This document shows positions 1-12,840 of a stretch of DNA of 64,000 nt, one piece after another. The DNA is from Antedon mediterranea (lineage: Eukaryota; Echinodermata; Crinoidea; Comatulida; Antedonidae). The notes under the pieces were generated by a model. It did no database searches. It saw only the letters and a list, made by a program, of their open reading frames with translations, and was not told the DNA's origin. Where the stretch lies: contig NC_092672.1 in the NCBI RefSeq assembly GCF_964355755.1, positions 38,808,501-38,872,500 on the forward strand, given 5' to 3'. Both the position numbers and the translations under genes were made by a program. Every line of letters starts with the position of its first letter. Position 1 is the stretch's first letter.

Positions 1-85
1 CCTAATATTTTTATAATAATAATATTTTTTCTATTTCTTGTGTTCACAGATTTCTACATGAAAAGAAACCAAAAAGATTAATGTC

Positions 86-2551
86 ATGGATAGCGCAACA
101 TTTCTGTCAAAGGTTAGGGAAGGCAGCGGAACAGTTGAAGATCTTAATCAACTTATTTCGGTAAATGGAGATATAAATGCCGTAGACAATGTTGGTAATT
201 CAGCTCTTTTTTACTCCATTTCAAATAACGACGACGAGTTATTTTCATCCTTAATGGAATCTGGATCAAATATTAACTATAAAAACAAAGATGGATGGAC
301 GGTACTAATGAAAGCAGCTGCTAGAAATAATATTGAACACATTAAAAGTCTTGCCTCAAAAGGAGCCCTTCTGAATGAAACCTCATTCCAACAAGAAACC
401 GCTGTGATTATAGCAGCTGAAAGAGGAAATAAACGAGCCTTAGAAACGTTGCTGGATATAGGTGCCTGCAAGTATCATGAAGCTAGACTATTTACAGCTA
501 TTCATTTACCAACATTAGCTTTTGCAATATACCGTGGAAGCCATGTTGAGTCTGCTGTCTTAGACACAGCACTAAGTCTGATTGAGTTAAGTAAACATGA
601 TATGTTTATTCAAAGTTGTCTGGATTTTGGGTTTGGTGCTTTACATCTAGCGGCAATATCTGGTGTTCTTGACCTTGATAGCTTACGTGGGAAAGGCTTG
701 GAGGTTGACCCACTAACAGAAGCAGGACGAACACCATTGATGCTGGCAGCGCAAAGTAATAATTTACCTTGTGTAAAATGGTTGGTAGAACATGATGCAA
801 ATATCCAACATTCTGATACCTATGGCGTGACTGTTCTACACTTGGCAACTGCTACTGGACATACTAAAATAGTAGAATATCTTCTTAAAGAGGGAGCATG
901 TGTTGATGCTGTAGATAATACTGGTTTAACATCATTAATGTTTGCTACATACTTTAATCATGAACAAACGATTGAAGTTCTCTTGAGCAGTGGAGCTGAT
1001 GCATCTGTAGGATCCAAAGCAGGAATCTCAGTGTTGCACATAAGTGCATTTCAGAACAAGAAAACGATCATTGAACTGTTTGCGTCTAAAGGCCTGCCAC
1101 TTGATGTTGTAACTGAAGATGGACGCACAGCATTAATGTATTGTATTCCAAAATCTTGCATAAATGCCTTAAAAGCTCTTATTTCAGCTGGTGCAGATGT
1201 GAATGGAAAGGACATGAATGGGTGGACTGCGTTACATTACTCTTGTATTTTTGGAAATCTTGAAGTCACAACCATTCTCCTAGATAAAGGAGCAGATGTC
1301 AATACAGTAGCACAGAAGACAAATGAGGTTATAGAGGAAGAGTTGAACTGTTCTATGGATGATGATGAAGTTAGCAAGAGTGTTTTTGGTATTGAATGGG
1401 TGCCGTTAACTGTAGCGTCCTTGCTATCCAAAGTGGATATAGTTAGATTACTTCTAGGACGTGATGCTGGGGCAGCAGGAAAAGCAGATACAGCTTTGAT
1501 TAGCTGTATTGGAGGAGCTATACTTAAAAAGTTTGGCTATAATGATGGTATAAATAATTATGCAGACATTGTGAGTTTATTGGCGGCACATGGGGCTGAT
1601 GTTAATTGTAAAACATATGATGGAAGCTCAATGTTAATGTTTGCATCCACTCATGGTTTAGAACGTATTGTTGTTAGACTTCTGGAATTGGGTGCTGATC
1701 CTCTCTTTCGTAAAGAAGACAATACTACTGCTTTGGGCTTAGCAACAAGAAACCATCAAGAAAAGGTTGTGAAAATCCTTCAAGATTGGATAGTAAAGGT
1801 TCAACCTCATTATCGTGGCAACTTTGATGAGGTTGATGCAGCGCCTGCAGGTCCAGCAACAAGCGCAAAAGTTATAGATCAATTATATTCCGACATGCAG
1901 GATATGAAACGTCTTATGAGTCATATGCAGTCAGCCATGAGGACGCAGATGTCTCCAGGTGGAGACCCAACACCACCCAGTATTACTTCGTCTGTTGGTA
2001 ACTACTTTTCAGGTGATGGTGAGGTTGACCAAGAGCTAGCCAAACTTGCTGAGGATCTTGGACCAGAATGGAAGGACTTGGCCATATCTTTAGGTTTTAA
2101 CAGCGCTCAAGTTAGCCATTTTGAATCAGTTCCGGGTGATGTGCCAAATCATATCACATCAATGTTGATGAAATGGAGGAATACTGTTGCAGATAAAACA
2201 GAACGAGACAAAATTTTGTCGGAAGCACTGAAAAATAGTTGTCGTCGCTATGATCTTGCGGAAAAAATTACCAAGATAGATAGTGTAGATAGACCGAGTG
2301 AGAAAAAAACTCTTTTAGCACTTTCTAGTAGTCTTGGTGCAGAATGGAAACCTGTTGCAATATACTTACGTGTTCCTAGTGGTGTAATTGAACAGAAACA
2401 AATGCAACATAAAGTGGTTAAGGATCAAATTTATGCCGTGTTGTTGGTGTGGGCTCGTGGACCTATGCCAAAACCTTGGAAATCAGAGCTAGAGTTTGCT
2501 TTAAGAGAAGTTGGTCGCATTGACTTGGCTGATTCTATAAACATACTGTAA
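86..2551 (+). CDS. Ankyrin-repeat protein with two C-terminal death-like domains
   Basis: An 821-aa open frame in one coding exon. A 3' splice site (pyrimidine run then CACAG, ending at 49) puts the exon start at 50, so at least one 5'UTR exon lies upstream, and the ATG at 86 is the first in-frame start. Residues about 20-590 are ankyrin repeats: recurring DGWTALHYS, GRTPLMLAA and GADVN-type motifs at ~33-residue spacing. A linker (about 590-645) follows. Residues ~645-730 look like a death domain (LGPEWKDLAISLGF, then MLMKWRN), and ~740-821 like a second, more diverged one (LGAEWKPVAIYL, LLVWARG). Death domains form homotypic assemblies in apoptotic or innate immune signalling; ankyrin stacks bind partner proteins. 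A role as an immune or apoptotic adaptor is inferred from the architecture only. No kinase, NACHT or protease part is visible. It is an isolated gene facing a large repeat block. Confidence 0.85.
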   Translation: MDSATFLSKVREGSGTVEDLNQLISVNGDINAVDNVGNSALFYSISNNDDELFSSLMESGSNINYKNKDGWTVLMKAAARNNIEHIKSLASKGALLNETSFQQETAVIIAAERGNKRALETLLDIGACKYHEARLFTAIHLPTLAFAIYRGSHVESAVLDTALSLIELSKHDMFIQSCLDFGFGALHLAAISGVLDLDSLRGKGLEVDPLTEAGRTPLMLAAQSNNLPCVKWLVEHDANIQHSDTYGVTVLHLATATGHTKIVEYLLKEGACVDAVDNTGLTSLMFATYFNHEQTIEVLLSSGADASVGSKAGISVLHISAFQNKKTIIELFASKGLPLDVVTEDGRTALMYCIPKSCINALKALISAGADVNGKDMNGWTALHYSCIFGNLEVTTILLDKGADVNTVAQKTNEVIEEELNCSMDDDEVSKSVFGIEWVPLTVASLLSKVDIVRLLLGRDAGAAGKADTALISCIGGAILKKFGYNDGINNYADIVSLLAAHGADVNCKTYDGSSMLMFASTHGLERIVVRLLELGADPLFRKEDNTTALGLATRNHQEKVVKILQDWIVKVQPHYRGNFDEVDAAPAGPATSAKVIDQLYSDMQDMKRLMSHMQSAMRTQMSPGGDPTPPSITSSVGNYFSGDGEVDQELAKLAEDLGPEWKDLAISLGFNSAQVSHFESVPGDVPNHITSMLMKWRNTVADKTERDKILSEALKNSCRRYDLAEKITKIDSVDRPSEKKTLLALSSSLGAEWKPVAIYLRVPSGVIEQKQMQHKVVKDQIYAVLLVWARGPMPKPWKSELEFALREVGRIDLADSINIL

Positions 2552-3095
2552 TATCAGAATATACACTGGATGGAATATACATCTGTGATTTAATCATTGT
2601 ATTAAATAGTACAGTATAAGTTAAAATAACTATAGCGAGGCAGTTTAAGTATTTTATAGTTTTCAACATTCCTCTGCAATTTCCATTGAAAGTTTTCAGG
2701 CAATGATAACAATTATGCTTAATGCAAAAAATAGGCCATAACAACAAACATTAGATTTACTTGCGTGTATAGAGTCCTGAATCATTGGATTATAAGAGGG
2801 CCCCTGAAATGTGTTTTTTGTTATAAATTAAGAGGGTCCCTGAAATTGTTATTAAAACATTTAAAATAAAAGAACAGAATTAGACACAACCTCATGAAGT
2901 ATTTTGCACATAAACAGTCATCATAGTAAAATAAAAATATTAATTTTACTGCAACATTTTTCATAAAGTATTTTAGGTATTTTGTGTTACTTTTTATTAA
3001 TGTGCTTATCTACCAATATGTGCTTTTATTTGGTTGTGTATAGCATCCCATGATGTTTGTAATAAAAAAGTAACAAAAACAATCATATTTGCCCT
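2552..3095. other. 3'UTR and downstream flank of the ankyrin gene
   Basis: AT-rich sequence after the stop codon with several AATAAA-like signals (for example near 2863). No further coding potential is seen. A short imperfect repeat (agagggccccTGAAAT / agagggtccCTGAAAT) occurs near 2796-2845. Confidence 0.4.
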
Positions 3096-3198
3096 CCTGA
3101 CTTTATTATATGATATCAGGAATACTCCCTGGGTTAGGGTTAGGGTAACCCTAACCCTAACCCTGACTTTATTATATGATATCAGGAATACTCCCTGG
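3096..3198. repeat. Telomere-like palindrome between identical 37-bp direct repeats
   Basis: Two identical 37-bp direct repeats (3096-3132 and 3162-3198) flank a 29-bp spacer (3133-3161). The spacer is a perfect palindrome of GTTAGGGTTAGGGT and its complement around one central A, that is, TTAGGG repeats head to head. It resembles a short interstitial telomeric sequence captured with a target duplication. A structurally similar locus is present at 62827-62977. Confidence 0.85.
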
Positions 3199-3800
3199 AT
3201 AATGCAAAGATAGAGTACAACACCATAAGTACATTCTGGTGGTACACTGCACTTTACATGATGTAACTCAATTTATGCATGAATGGCGCTCCATAGTTGG
3301 TTAGTGAACAAAGATCGTATACTGTATACTGCCGGGTATTGACAAACTGCAAGCCAGCGAGGCATGCGATTCGTATTGACTCGCCTTATAAAACAGCGAA
3401 AATCGGGTAACACTAGCCCTTCACTCTTCTCTTGGATAGAGTTAGAGAATACAATGGCGTTGATACCTGATATGTTAAAAAAAATTTCTTAAATAACAAT
3501 TTAAATTATAAAAAGTATGCTTATAAATACGTCTTTTTAAATGACCTGGATAAGTACTGTAATGACATGTTTGATGTTATGGATTTTATTCCAAAGTGTG
3601 GCACATGAATAATTAACAGAAATTGTCCAGTGTTTTTTTTTTTTTTTAATGATAACTTGATAAGATTACCCTTGTTTGTGATCTTGTTACACGACTGTAA
3701 AATATTGATGAATTTCATGCATGGGTTCAAATACCATGCTGGTCGGATCAGGGTTTACATCTCCCTGGTCGGATAGACATGAATTGCATGCCTTGCTGAG
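3199..3800. other. Intergenic DNA without recognised features
   Basis: AT-rich DNA with a T homopolymer near 3632 and a small repeat of the word ctggtcgga near 3741 and 3766. I see no gene. Confidence 0.3.
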
Positions 3801-3870
3801 CTATATTGTGTAGTCGTTTTTTGATAACTGAGAACTATCAGTGTGTATCATCCTCGTACATAACTGTTTC
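3801..3870 (+). repeat. Left member of a ~70-bp inverted pair
   Basis: Shares the core GTTTTTTGATAAC, then GAGAACTATCA and CATCCTCGTA, with the reverse complement of 16124-16194, over about 70 bp and by eye at roughly three-quarters identity. Its TTGATAACTGAG core also resembles the adjacent 97-bp satellite monomer. Together the two copies bracket the whole satellite block. Confidence 0.6.
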
Positions 3871-4072
3871 TTAGTTGTAATAAAGATCACATTATTATAA
3901 CATCTAGCATGTTATTATAGTATATAAATTGATAGGTACCAATACTAATATTTTTATTTTCAAAAAAATTCGATAAGTATTTTAATAACACTAAAACAAC
4001 ATTCTTAATATAACAAATGATATGTAGTACTACTAAATCAATGTCTAATGCATAAAGGACTATGTACAGTAT

Positions 4073-7000
4073 TATGATCAGTGTAGTTACAATTTGATAA
4101 CTGAGCACGCATCTTTTAATATCTACCTCATCAATAATTAGCATTGATATCATATATCAGATTGTTGGATATGATCAGTGTAGTTACAATTTGATAACTG
4201 AGCACGCATCTTTTAATATCTACCTCATCAATAATTAGCATTGATATCATATATCAGATTGTTGGATATGATCAGTGTAGTCATAATTTGATAACTGAGC
4301 ACGCATCTTTTAATATCTACCTCATCAATAATTATTATTAATAATCTATATCACATTGTTCGATATAATCAGTGTAGTCAAAATTTGATAACTGAGCACG
4401 CATCTTTTAATATCTACCTCATCAATAATTATTACTAATAATCTATATCACATTGTGCGATATGATCAGTGTAGTCAGAATTTGATAACTGAGCACGCAT
4501 CTTTTAATATCTACCTCATCAATAATTATTATTAATAATCTATATCACATTGTTCGATATAATCAGTGTAGTCAAAATTTGATAACTGAGCACGCATCTT
4601 TTAATATCTACCTCATCAATAATTATTACTAATATATCACATTGTGCGATATGATCAGTGTAGTCAGAATTTGATAACTGAGCACGCATCTTTTAATATC
4701 TACCTCATCAATAATTATTATTAATATCTTATATCACATTGTTGGATATGATCAGTGTAGTCATAATTTGATAACTGAGCACGCATCTTTAAATGTTTAC
4801 CTCATCAATAATTATTATTAATAATCTATAGCACATTGTTTGATATGATCATTGTAGTCATAATTTGATAACTGAGCACGCACCTTTTAATATCTACCTC
4901 ATCAATAATTAATGTTAATAATCTAAATCACATTGTTGGATATGATCAGTGTAGTCATAATTTGATTACTGAGCACGCATCTTTTAATATCTACCTCATC
5001 AATAATTATTATTAATATCTTATATCACATTGTTGGATATGATCAGTGTAGTCATAATTTGATAACTGAGCACGCATCTTTAAATATCTACATCATCAAT
5101 AATTATTAATAATAATCTATATCACATTTTGGGATATGATCAGTGTAGTCATAATTTGATAACTGAGCACGCATCTTTTAATATCTACCTCATCAATAAT
5201 TATTATTAATATCTTATATCACATTGTTGGATATGATCAGTGTAGTCAGAATTTGATAACTGAGCACGCATCTTTAAATATCTTACCTCATCAATAATTA
5301 TTATTAATAATCTATATCACATTGTTGGATATAATCAGTGTAGTCATAATTTGATAACTGAGCACGCATCTTTTAATATCTACCTCATCAATAATTATTA
5401 TTAATAATCTATAGCACATTGTTTGATATGATCAGTGTAGTCATAATTTGATAACTGAGCACGCATCTTTAAATATCTACATCATCAATAATTATTAATA
5501 ATAATCTATATCACATTTTTGGATATGATCAGTGTAGTCATAATTTGATAACTGAGCACGCATCTTTAAATATCCACCTAATCAATAATTATTAATAATA
5601 TCATATATCACATTGTTCGATATGATCAGTGTAGTCAGAATTTGATAACTGAGCACGCATCTTTTAATATCTACCTCATCAATAATTATTATTAATATCT
5701 TATATCACATTGTTGGATATGATCAGTGTAGTCAGAATTTGATAACTGAGCACGCATCTTTTAATATCTACCTCATCAATAATTATTATTAATAATCTAT
5801 AGCACATTGTTTGATATGATCAGTGTAGTCATAATTTGATAACTGAGCACGCATCTTTAAATATCTACCTCATCAATAATTATTATTAATAATCTATAGC
5901 ACATTGTTTGATATGATCAGTGTAGTCAGAATTTGATAACTGAGCACGCATCTTTTAATATCTACCTCATCAATAATTATTATTAATAATCTATAGCACA
6001 TTGTTTGATATGATCAGTGTAGTCATAATTTGATAACTGAGCACGCATCTTTTAATATCTACCTCATCAATAATTAATGTTAATAATCTAAATCACATTG
6101 TTGGATATGATCAGTGTAGTCATAATTTGATAACTGAGCACGCATCTTTAAATATCTACCTCATCAATAATTATTATTAATAATCTATATCACATTGTTG
6201 GATATAATCAGTGTAGTCATAATTTGATAACTGAGCACGCATCTTTAAATATCTACATCATCAATAATTATTAATAATAATCTATATCACATTTTGGGAT
6301 ATGATTAGTGTAGTCATAATTTGATAACTGAGCACGCATCTTTCAATATCTACATCATCAATAATTATTATTAATATCTTATATCACATTGTTTGATATG
6401 ATCAGTGTAGTCAGAATTTGATAACTGAGCACGCATCTTTTAATATCTACCTCATCAATAATTATTATTAATATCTTATATCACATTGTTGGATATGATC
6501 AGTGTAGTCAGAATTTGATAACTGAGCACGCATCTTTTAATATCTACCTCATCAATAATTATTATTAATAATCTATAGCACATTGTTTGATATGATCAGT
6601 GTAGTCATAATTTGATAACTGAGCACGCATCTTTAAATATCTACCTCATCAATAATTATTATTAATAATCTATAGCACATTGTTTGATATGATCAGTGTA
6701 GTCATAATTTGATAACTGAGCACGCATCTTTAAATATCTACCTCATCAATAATTATTATTAATAATCTATATCACATTGTTGGATATAATCAGTGTAGTC
6801 ATAATTTGATAACTGAGCACGCATCTTTAAATATCTACATCATCAATAATTATTAATAATAATCTATATCACATTTTGGGATATGATTAGTGTAGTCATA
6901 ATTTGATAACTGAGCACGCATCTTTCAATATCTACATCATCAATAATTATTATTAATATCTTATATCACATTGTTTGATATGATCAGTGTAGTCAGAATT

Positions 7001-8150
7001 TGATAACTGAGCACGCATCTTTTAATATCTACCTCATCAATAATTATTATTAATATCTTATATCACATTGTTGGATATGATCAGTGTAGTCAGAATTTGA
7101 TAACTGAGCACGCATCTTTTAATATCTACCTCATCAATAATTATTATTAATAATCTATAGCACATTGTTTGATATGATCAGTGTAGTCATAATTTGATAA
7201 CTGAGCACGCATCTTTAAATATCTACCTCATCAATAATTATTATTAATAATCTATAGCACATTGTTTGATATGATCAGTGTAGTCAGAATTTGATAACTG
7301 AGCACGCATCTTTTAATATCTACCTCATCAATAATTATTATTAATAATCTATAGCACATTGTTTGATATGATCAGTGTAGTCATAATTTGATAACTGAGC
7401 ACGCATCTTTTAATATCTACCTCATCAATAATTAATGTTAATAATCTAAATCACATTGTTGGATATGATCAGTGTAGTCATAATTTGATAACTGAGCACG
7501 CATCTTTAAATATCTACCTCATCAATAATTATTATTAATAATCTATATCACATTGTTGGATATAATCAGTGTAGTCATAATTTGATAACTGAGCACGCAT
7601 CTTTAAATATCTACATCATCAATAATTATTAATAATAATCTATATCACATTTTGGGATATGATTAGTGTAGTCATAATTTGATAACTGAGCACGCATCTT
7701 TCAATATCTACATCATCAATAATTATTATTAATATCTTATATCACATTGTTTGATATGATCAGTGTAGTCATAATTTGATAACTGAGCACGCATCTTTAA
7801 ATATCTACATCATCAATAATTATTAATAATAATCTATATCACATTGTGGGATATGATCAGTGTAGTCATAATTTGATAACTGAGCACGCATCTTTAAATA
7901 TCTACCTCATCAATAATTATTATTAAGATCTTATATCACAATGTTGGATACGATTAGTGTAGTCAAAATTTGATAACTGATCACGCATCTTTAAATATCT
8001 ACATCATCAATAATTATTAATAATAATCTATATCACATTGTGGGATATGATCAGTGTAGTCATAATTTGATAACTGAGCACGCATCTTTTAATATCTACC
8101 TAATCAATAATAATTATTAATACTTAATGTTGGATATGATCAGTGTGATT
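4073..8150 (+). repeat. 97-bp satellite array (~42 monomers)
   Basis: Tandem monomers of 97 bp; ATCAGTGTAG recurs at 4077, 4174 and 4271. The core is TTTGATAACTGAGCACGCAT, followed by an AT-rich ATAATTATTATTAATA stretch. Monomers differ by a few bases and form subtypes. Blocks are reused as higher-order units: the GATTAGTG-type monomer recurs at ~6301, ~6883 and ~7661, spacings of about 6 and 8 monomers. No coding potential. Confidence 0.95.
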
Positions 8151-8819
8151 TTGTTAGATTTACTGTATACAAGAGATCGAGTCGATGGGTTTTGAAAATG
8201 TGTTATTCTTTTGTTCCTAATCACCCTATTGATTTGTATCCGTTTGCTGTTTAAATTTATACTTTTAAGAACGCATCGTTTATGATGAACGTGTGCCGTT
8301 GTAAAAATAAAAATATTCCATATCTTTTTATGTTTGATATGTATTGTAGGGGCCATCATGAGACATGCTTTGGCTTCTATTGAGGGTCCCAGTTCTTCTT
8401 AACAGAATAAATGTGCAGTGAATGAATAATTTGATAAATGAGGACGTGTGTTTTAACATCGATCTATTCAGACCGTAATACTCTTCCAGAAATGATATGT
8501 TGCTATAATAGGCCTATGACAAATTTCCATTACATTATTAATTCAATTAAGATTTGAAATGTGTCAGAAATACTAAAGAAATCCAGTAATCTTATTGATT
8601 AATAATTATTTATACCATTTCTGATGAACGAACAGAAAACTAAACTTGCAGCCAATCAAAAAGCTGCTGTACTGTATAAGTAGGGAATTTTAAGTAGGAG
8701 TTGTTTTAAATGTCATTGGTCTCGGCTAATCAGTTATTGCCATTTGACTATGATAGGCATCTTTATTACCAAACAATATTAAAATGTAATGATTTCCTTC
8801 ACTTTTTACAACCTAGTTT
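8151..8819. other. Spacer between two tandem arrays
   Basis: AT-rich unique sequence between the 97-bp satellite and the ~190-bp repeat. No gene is seen on either strand; short open frames here have no recognisable domains. Confidence 0.3.
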
Positions 8820-11560
8820 GTGTTTTAAAATGTCAATTTTGGATAAATTTACAGATTTTACTATTTAAACTGCGTAAACTTAATGCTAACTTTAAAAAAA
8901 CACCCACAAACATCATCCAAACAACTTAATATTGATTATACCACTACAAGAACTATAAAAGAGGACAATTTATGAAATAATTTCATTGAAATAGCTCTAG
9001 GTTTGAATTTTTAGGGTAAAAGATGTCAATTTTGGATAAATTTACAGATTTTGCCATGTAAACTGTGCAAACTTTAAAAAAACACCCCACAAACATCATC
9101 CAAACCACTTAATATTGAGTATACCACTACTAGAACTATAAAAGAGGACAATTTATGAAATAATTTTATTGAAATAGCTCTAGGTTTGAATTTTTAGGGT
9201 AAAAAATGTCAATTTTGGATAAATTTACAGATTTTACCATGTAAACTGCGTAAACTTAATGCAAACTTTTAAAAAACACCCACAAACATCATCCAAACAA
9301 CTTAATATTGATTATACCACTATTAGAACTATAAAAGAGGACAATTTATGAAATAATTTTATTGAAATAGCTCTGGTTTGAATTTTTAGGGTAAAAAATG
9401 TCAATTTTGGATAAATTTACAGATTTTGCCATGTAAACTGCGTAAACTTAATGCTAACTTAACAAAAACACCCCACAAACATCATTCAAACAACTTAATA
9501 TTGATTAAATCACTACTAGAACTGTAAAAGAAGAGAATTTTTGAAATCAATTTATTGAAATAGCTCTAAGTTTGACTTTTTAGGGTGAAAAATGTCAATT
9601 TTGGATAAATTTACAGATTTTACCATGTAAACTGCGTAAACTTAATGCTAACTTAACAAAAACACCCCACAAACATCATCCAAACAACTTAATATTGATT
9701 ATACCACTACTAGAACTATAAAAGAGGACAATTTATGAAATCAATTTATTGAAATAGCTCTAAGTTTGACTTTTTAGGGTGAAAAATGTCAATTTTGGAT
9801 AAATTTACAGATTTTACCATTTAAACAGCGTAAACTTAATGCAAACTTTAAAAAAACACCCACAAACATCATCCAAAGCACTTAATATTGATTATACCAC
9901 TACAAGAACTATAAAAGAGGACAATTTATGAAATAATTTTATTGAAATAGCTCTAGGTTTGAATTTTTAGGGTAAAAGATGTCAATTTTGGATAAATTTA
10001 CAGATTTTGCCATGTAAACTGTGCAAACTTTAAAAAAACACCCCACAAACATCATCCAAACCACTTAATATTGAGTATACCACTACTAGAACTATAAAAG
10101 AGGACAATTTATGAAATAATTTTATTGAAATAGCTCTAGGTTTGAATTTTTAGGGTAAAAAATGTCAATTTTGGATAAATTTACAGATTTTACCATGTAA
10201 ACTGCGTAAACTTAATGCAAACTTTTAAAAAACACCTACAAACATCATCCAAACAACTTAATATTGATTATACCACTACTAGAACTATAAAAGAGGACAA
10301 TTTATGAAATAATTTTATTGAAATAGCTCTGGTTTGAATTTTTAGGGTAAAAAATGTCAATTTTGGATAAATTTACAGATTTTGCCATGTAAACTGCGTA
10401 AACTTAATGCTAACTTAACAAAAACACCCCACAAACATCATTCAAACAACTTAATATTGATTATATCACTACTAGAACTGTAAAAAAAGAGAATTTTTGA
10501 AATCAATTTATTGAAATAGCTCTGAAGTTTGACTTTTTAGGGTGAAAAATGTCAATTTTGGATAAATTGACAGATTTTACCATGTAAACTGTGCAAACTT
10601 TAAAAAAAACACCCCACAAACATCATCCAAACAACTTAATATTGATTATACCACTACTAGAACTATAAAAGAGGACAATTTATGAAATCATTTTATTAAA
10701 ATAGTTCTAGGTATAAATTGACACATTTTACCATGTAAACTGTGCAAACTTTTAAAAAACACCCCACAAACATCATCCAAACCACTTAATATTGATTATA
10801 TCATTATTAGAACTATAAAAGAGGACAATTTATGAAATAATTTTATTGAAATGGCTCTAAGATTTTTTTAGGAGTGAAAAATGTCAATTTTGGATAATTG
10901 ACAGATTTTACCATGTAAACTGCGTAAACTTAATTAAAAAATACCCCACAAACATCATTCAAACAATTGAATACTGATTATACCACTACTAGAACTATAA
11001 AAGAAGACAATTTATGAAATCATTTTATTAAAATAGTTCTAGGTTTGACATTTTTGGGGTGATTATGAAATAATTTTATTGAAATAGCTCTAGGAATAAA
11101 TTGACACATTTTACCATGTAAACTGTGCAAACTTTTAAAAAACACCCCACAAACATCATCCAAACCACTTTGATTATATCATTATTAGAACCATAAAAAG
11201 AGGACAATTTATGAAATAATTTTATTGAAATGGCTCTAAGATTTTTTTAGGAGTGAAAAATGTCAATTTTGGATAATTGACAGATTTTACCATGTAAACT
11301 GCGTAAACTTAATTAAAAAATACCCCACAAACATCATTCAAACAATTGAATACTGATTATACCATTACTAGAAATATAAAAGAAGACAATTTATAAAATC
11401 ATTTTATTATTAAATAGCTCTAGGTTTGACATTTTTGGGGTAAAAAACCACTTAATATTGATTATCACTAAAACTATAAAAGAAGACAACTTATGAAATG
11501 ATTTTATTGAAATAGGTCAAAGTTTGACCTTTTGGATAAATTGAACTTTACAATGCAAAA
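8820..11560 (+). repeat. ~190-bp tandem repeat array (~14 copies)
   Basis: Recurring words are TGTCAATTTTGGATAAATTT, ACATCATCCAAACAACTTAA and GAACTATAAAAGAGGACAAT, with starts near 8830, 9024, 9207, 9399, 9594, 9787, 9979, 10164, 10354 and 10548. Copies degrade after about 10.7 kb. A larger period is visible: roughly 8.89-9.50 kb is repeated almost exactly at 9.85-10.46 kb, so blocks of five monomers were copied together. Non-coding. Confidence 0.92.
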
Positions 11561-11619
11561 AAGGCCATCTGCAATCATCCTTCAAACCACTTATTATATT
11601 AAGACAATATTAATATTTG

Positions 11620-12236
11620 AAGCAGATATAAAATGATGCATGCTCAGTTATCAAATGACTAGGCCTACACTGATCATATTTGATATTGGTATATAGACAA
11701 TTAATATTAATTATTGTTGAGGTAGTTCAAACTATGATTACACTGATCATATCCAAAATTGTGATATAGAATATTATTAATAGTTATGGAAAAGATAGAT
11801 ATTAAAAAACTAAACAGATCATATCCAACAGTTTGATATAGATTATTAATATTAATTAATGATGATGCAGATATTAAAAGATTTTTGCTCAGTTATCAAT
11901 TTATGACTACACTGATCATATCCAACTATGTGATATAGATTATTAATAATAATTATTGATGAAATAGATATTGAAAGATGCATGCTCAGTTATCAAATTA
12001 TGACTACACTAATCATATCCAACATTGTGATATAGATTATTAATGATAATTATTGATGAGGTAGATATTAAAAGATGCATGCTCAGTTATCAAACTATGA
12101 CTACACTGATCATATCCAACATTGTGATATAGGATATTATTAATAGTTATTGATAAGGTAGATATTAAAAAACCAAACAGATCATATCCAACAGTGTAAT
12201 ATAGATTATTAATATTAATTATTAATGAGGTAGATA
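11620..12236 (-). repeat. Inverted copies of the 97-bp satellite, first block
   Basis: Reverse complement of the 4.1-8.1 kb monomer: ATGCTCAGTTATCAAATTAT followed by GACTACACTGATCATATCCA. Copies are more diverged than in the forward array. The block is interrupted at 12237 by an inserted dispersed element. Confidence 0.9.
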
Positions 12237-12592
12237 TTCTTCTTCTTTATTGTATCAAACAAAAACAATTTCAATACAAAAGGTAGCCAAGGTATAGCCG
12301 AAGCTAATCAAGCTTGGTACCTTTTATCTTAAACTAACTTAAGCTACGAAATTAACAAATGAATAACAGAACTTAAAAGAAAATAAAAATTTGATAACGT
12401 CAAAAACCAAACAAAAAATGTTGAATAATAAATAAATAACATAACATAAAGTGCTGTATGTACTATGCTGTAATAAACAAAACCATATCAGTTCAATAGA
12501 TAATATCTGATGAATTCACAATATATAAAACATTGTAAATTATAGATTATTCTTTTATATACTTAAATAAAAGTAATTCTAAAGATGTATGC
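12237..12592 (-). mobile_element. Dispersed element 3' end (second copy at 47882-48412)
   Basis: A ~356-bp segment interrupts the inverted satellite and is closely similar to 47882-48235 in an intron of the ABC transporter gene. Read on the minus strand it ends with AATAAAGAAGAA, so it resembles the polyadenylated 3' tail of a retroelement inserted in minus orientation. Superfamily not determined. Confidence 0.7.
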
Positions 12593-12840
12593 TCAGTTAT
12601 CAAATTATGACTACACTGATCATATCCAACAATGTGATATAAATTATTAATAATAATTATTGATGAGGTAGATATTAAAAGATGCGTGCTCAGTTATCAA
12701 ATTCTGACTACACTGATCATTATCGAACAATGTGATATAAGATATTAATAATAATTATTGATGAGGTAGATATTAAAAGATGCGTGCTCAGTTATCAAAT
12801 TCTGACTACACTGATCATATCCAACGTGATATAATATATT
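12593..12840 (-). repeat. Inverted copies of the 97-bp satellite, second block
   Basis: About two and a half reverse-complement monomers (GCGTGCTCAGTTATCAAATT type). They match the forward array better than the first inverted block does. Confidence 0.9.
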
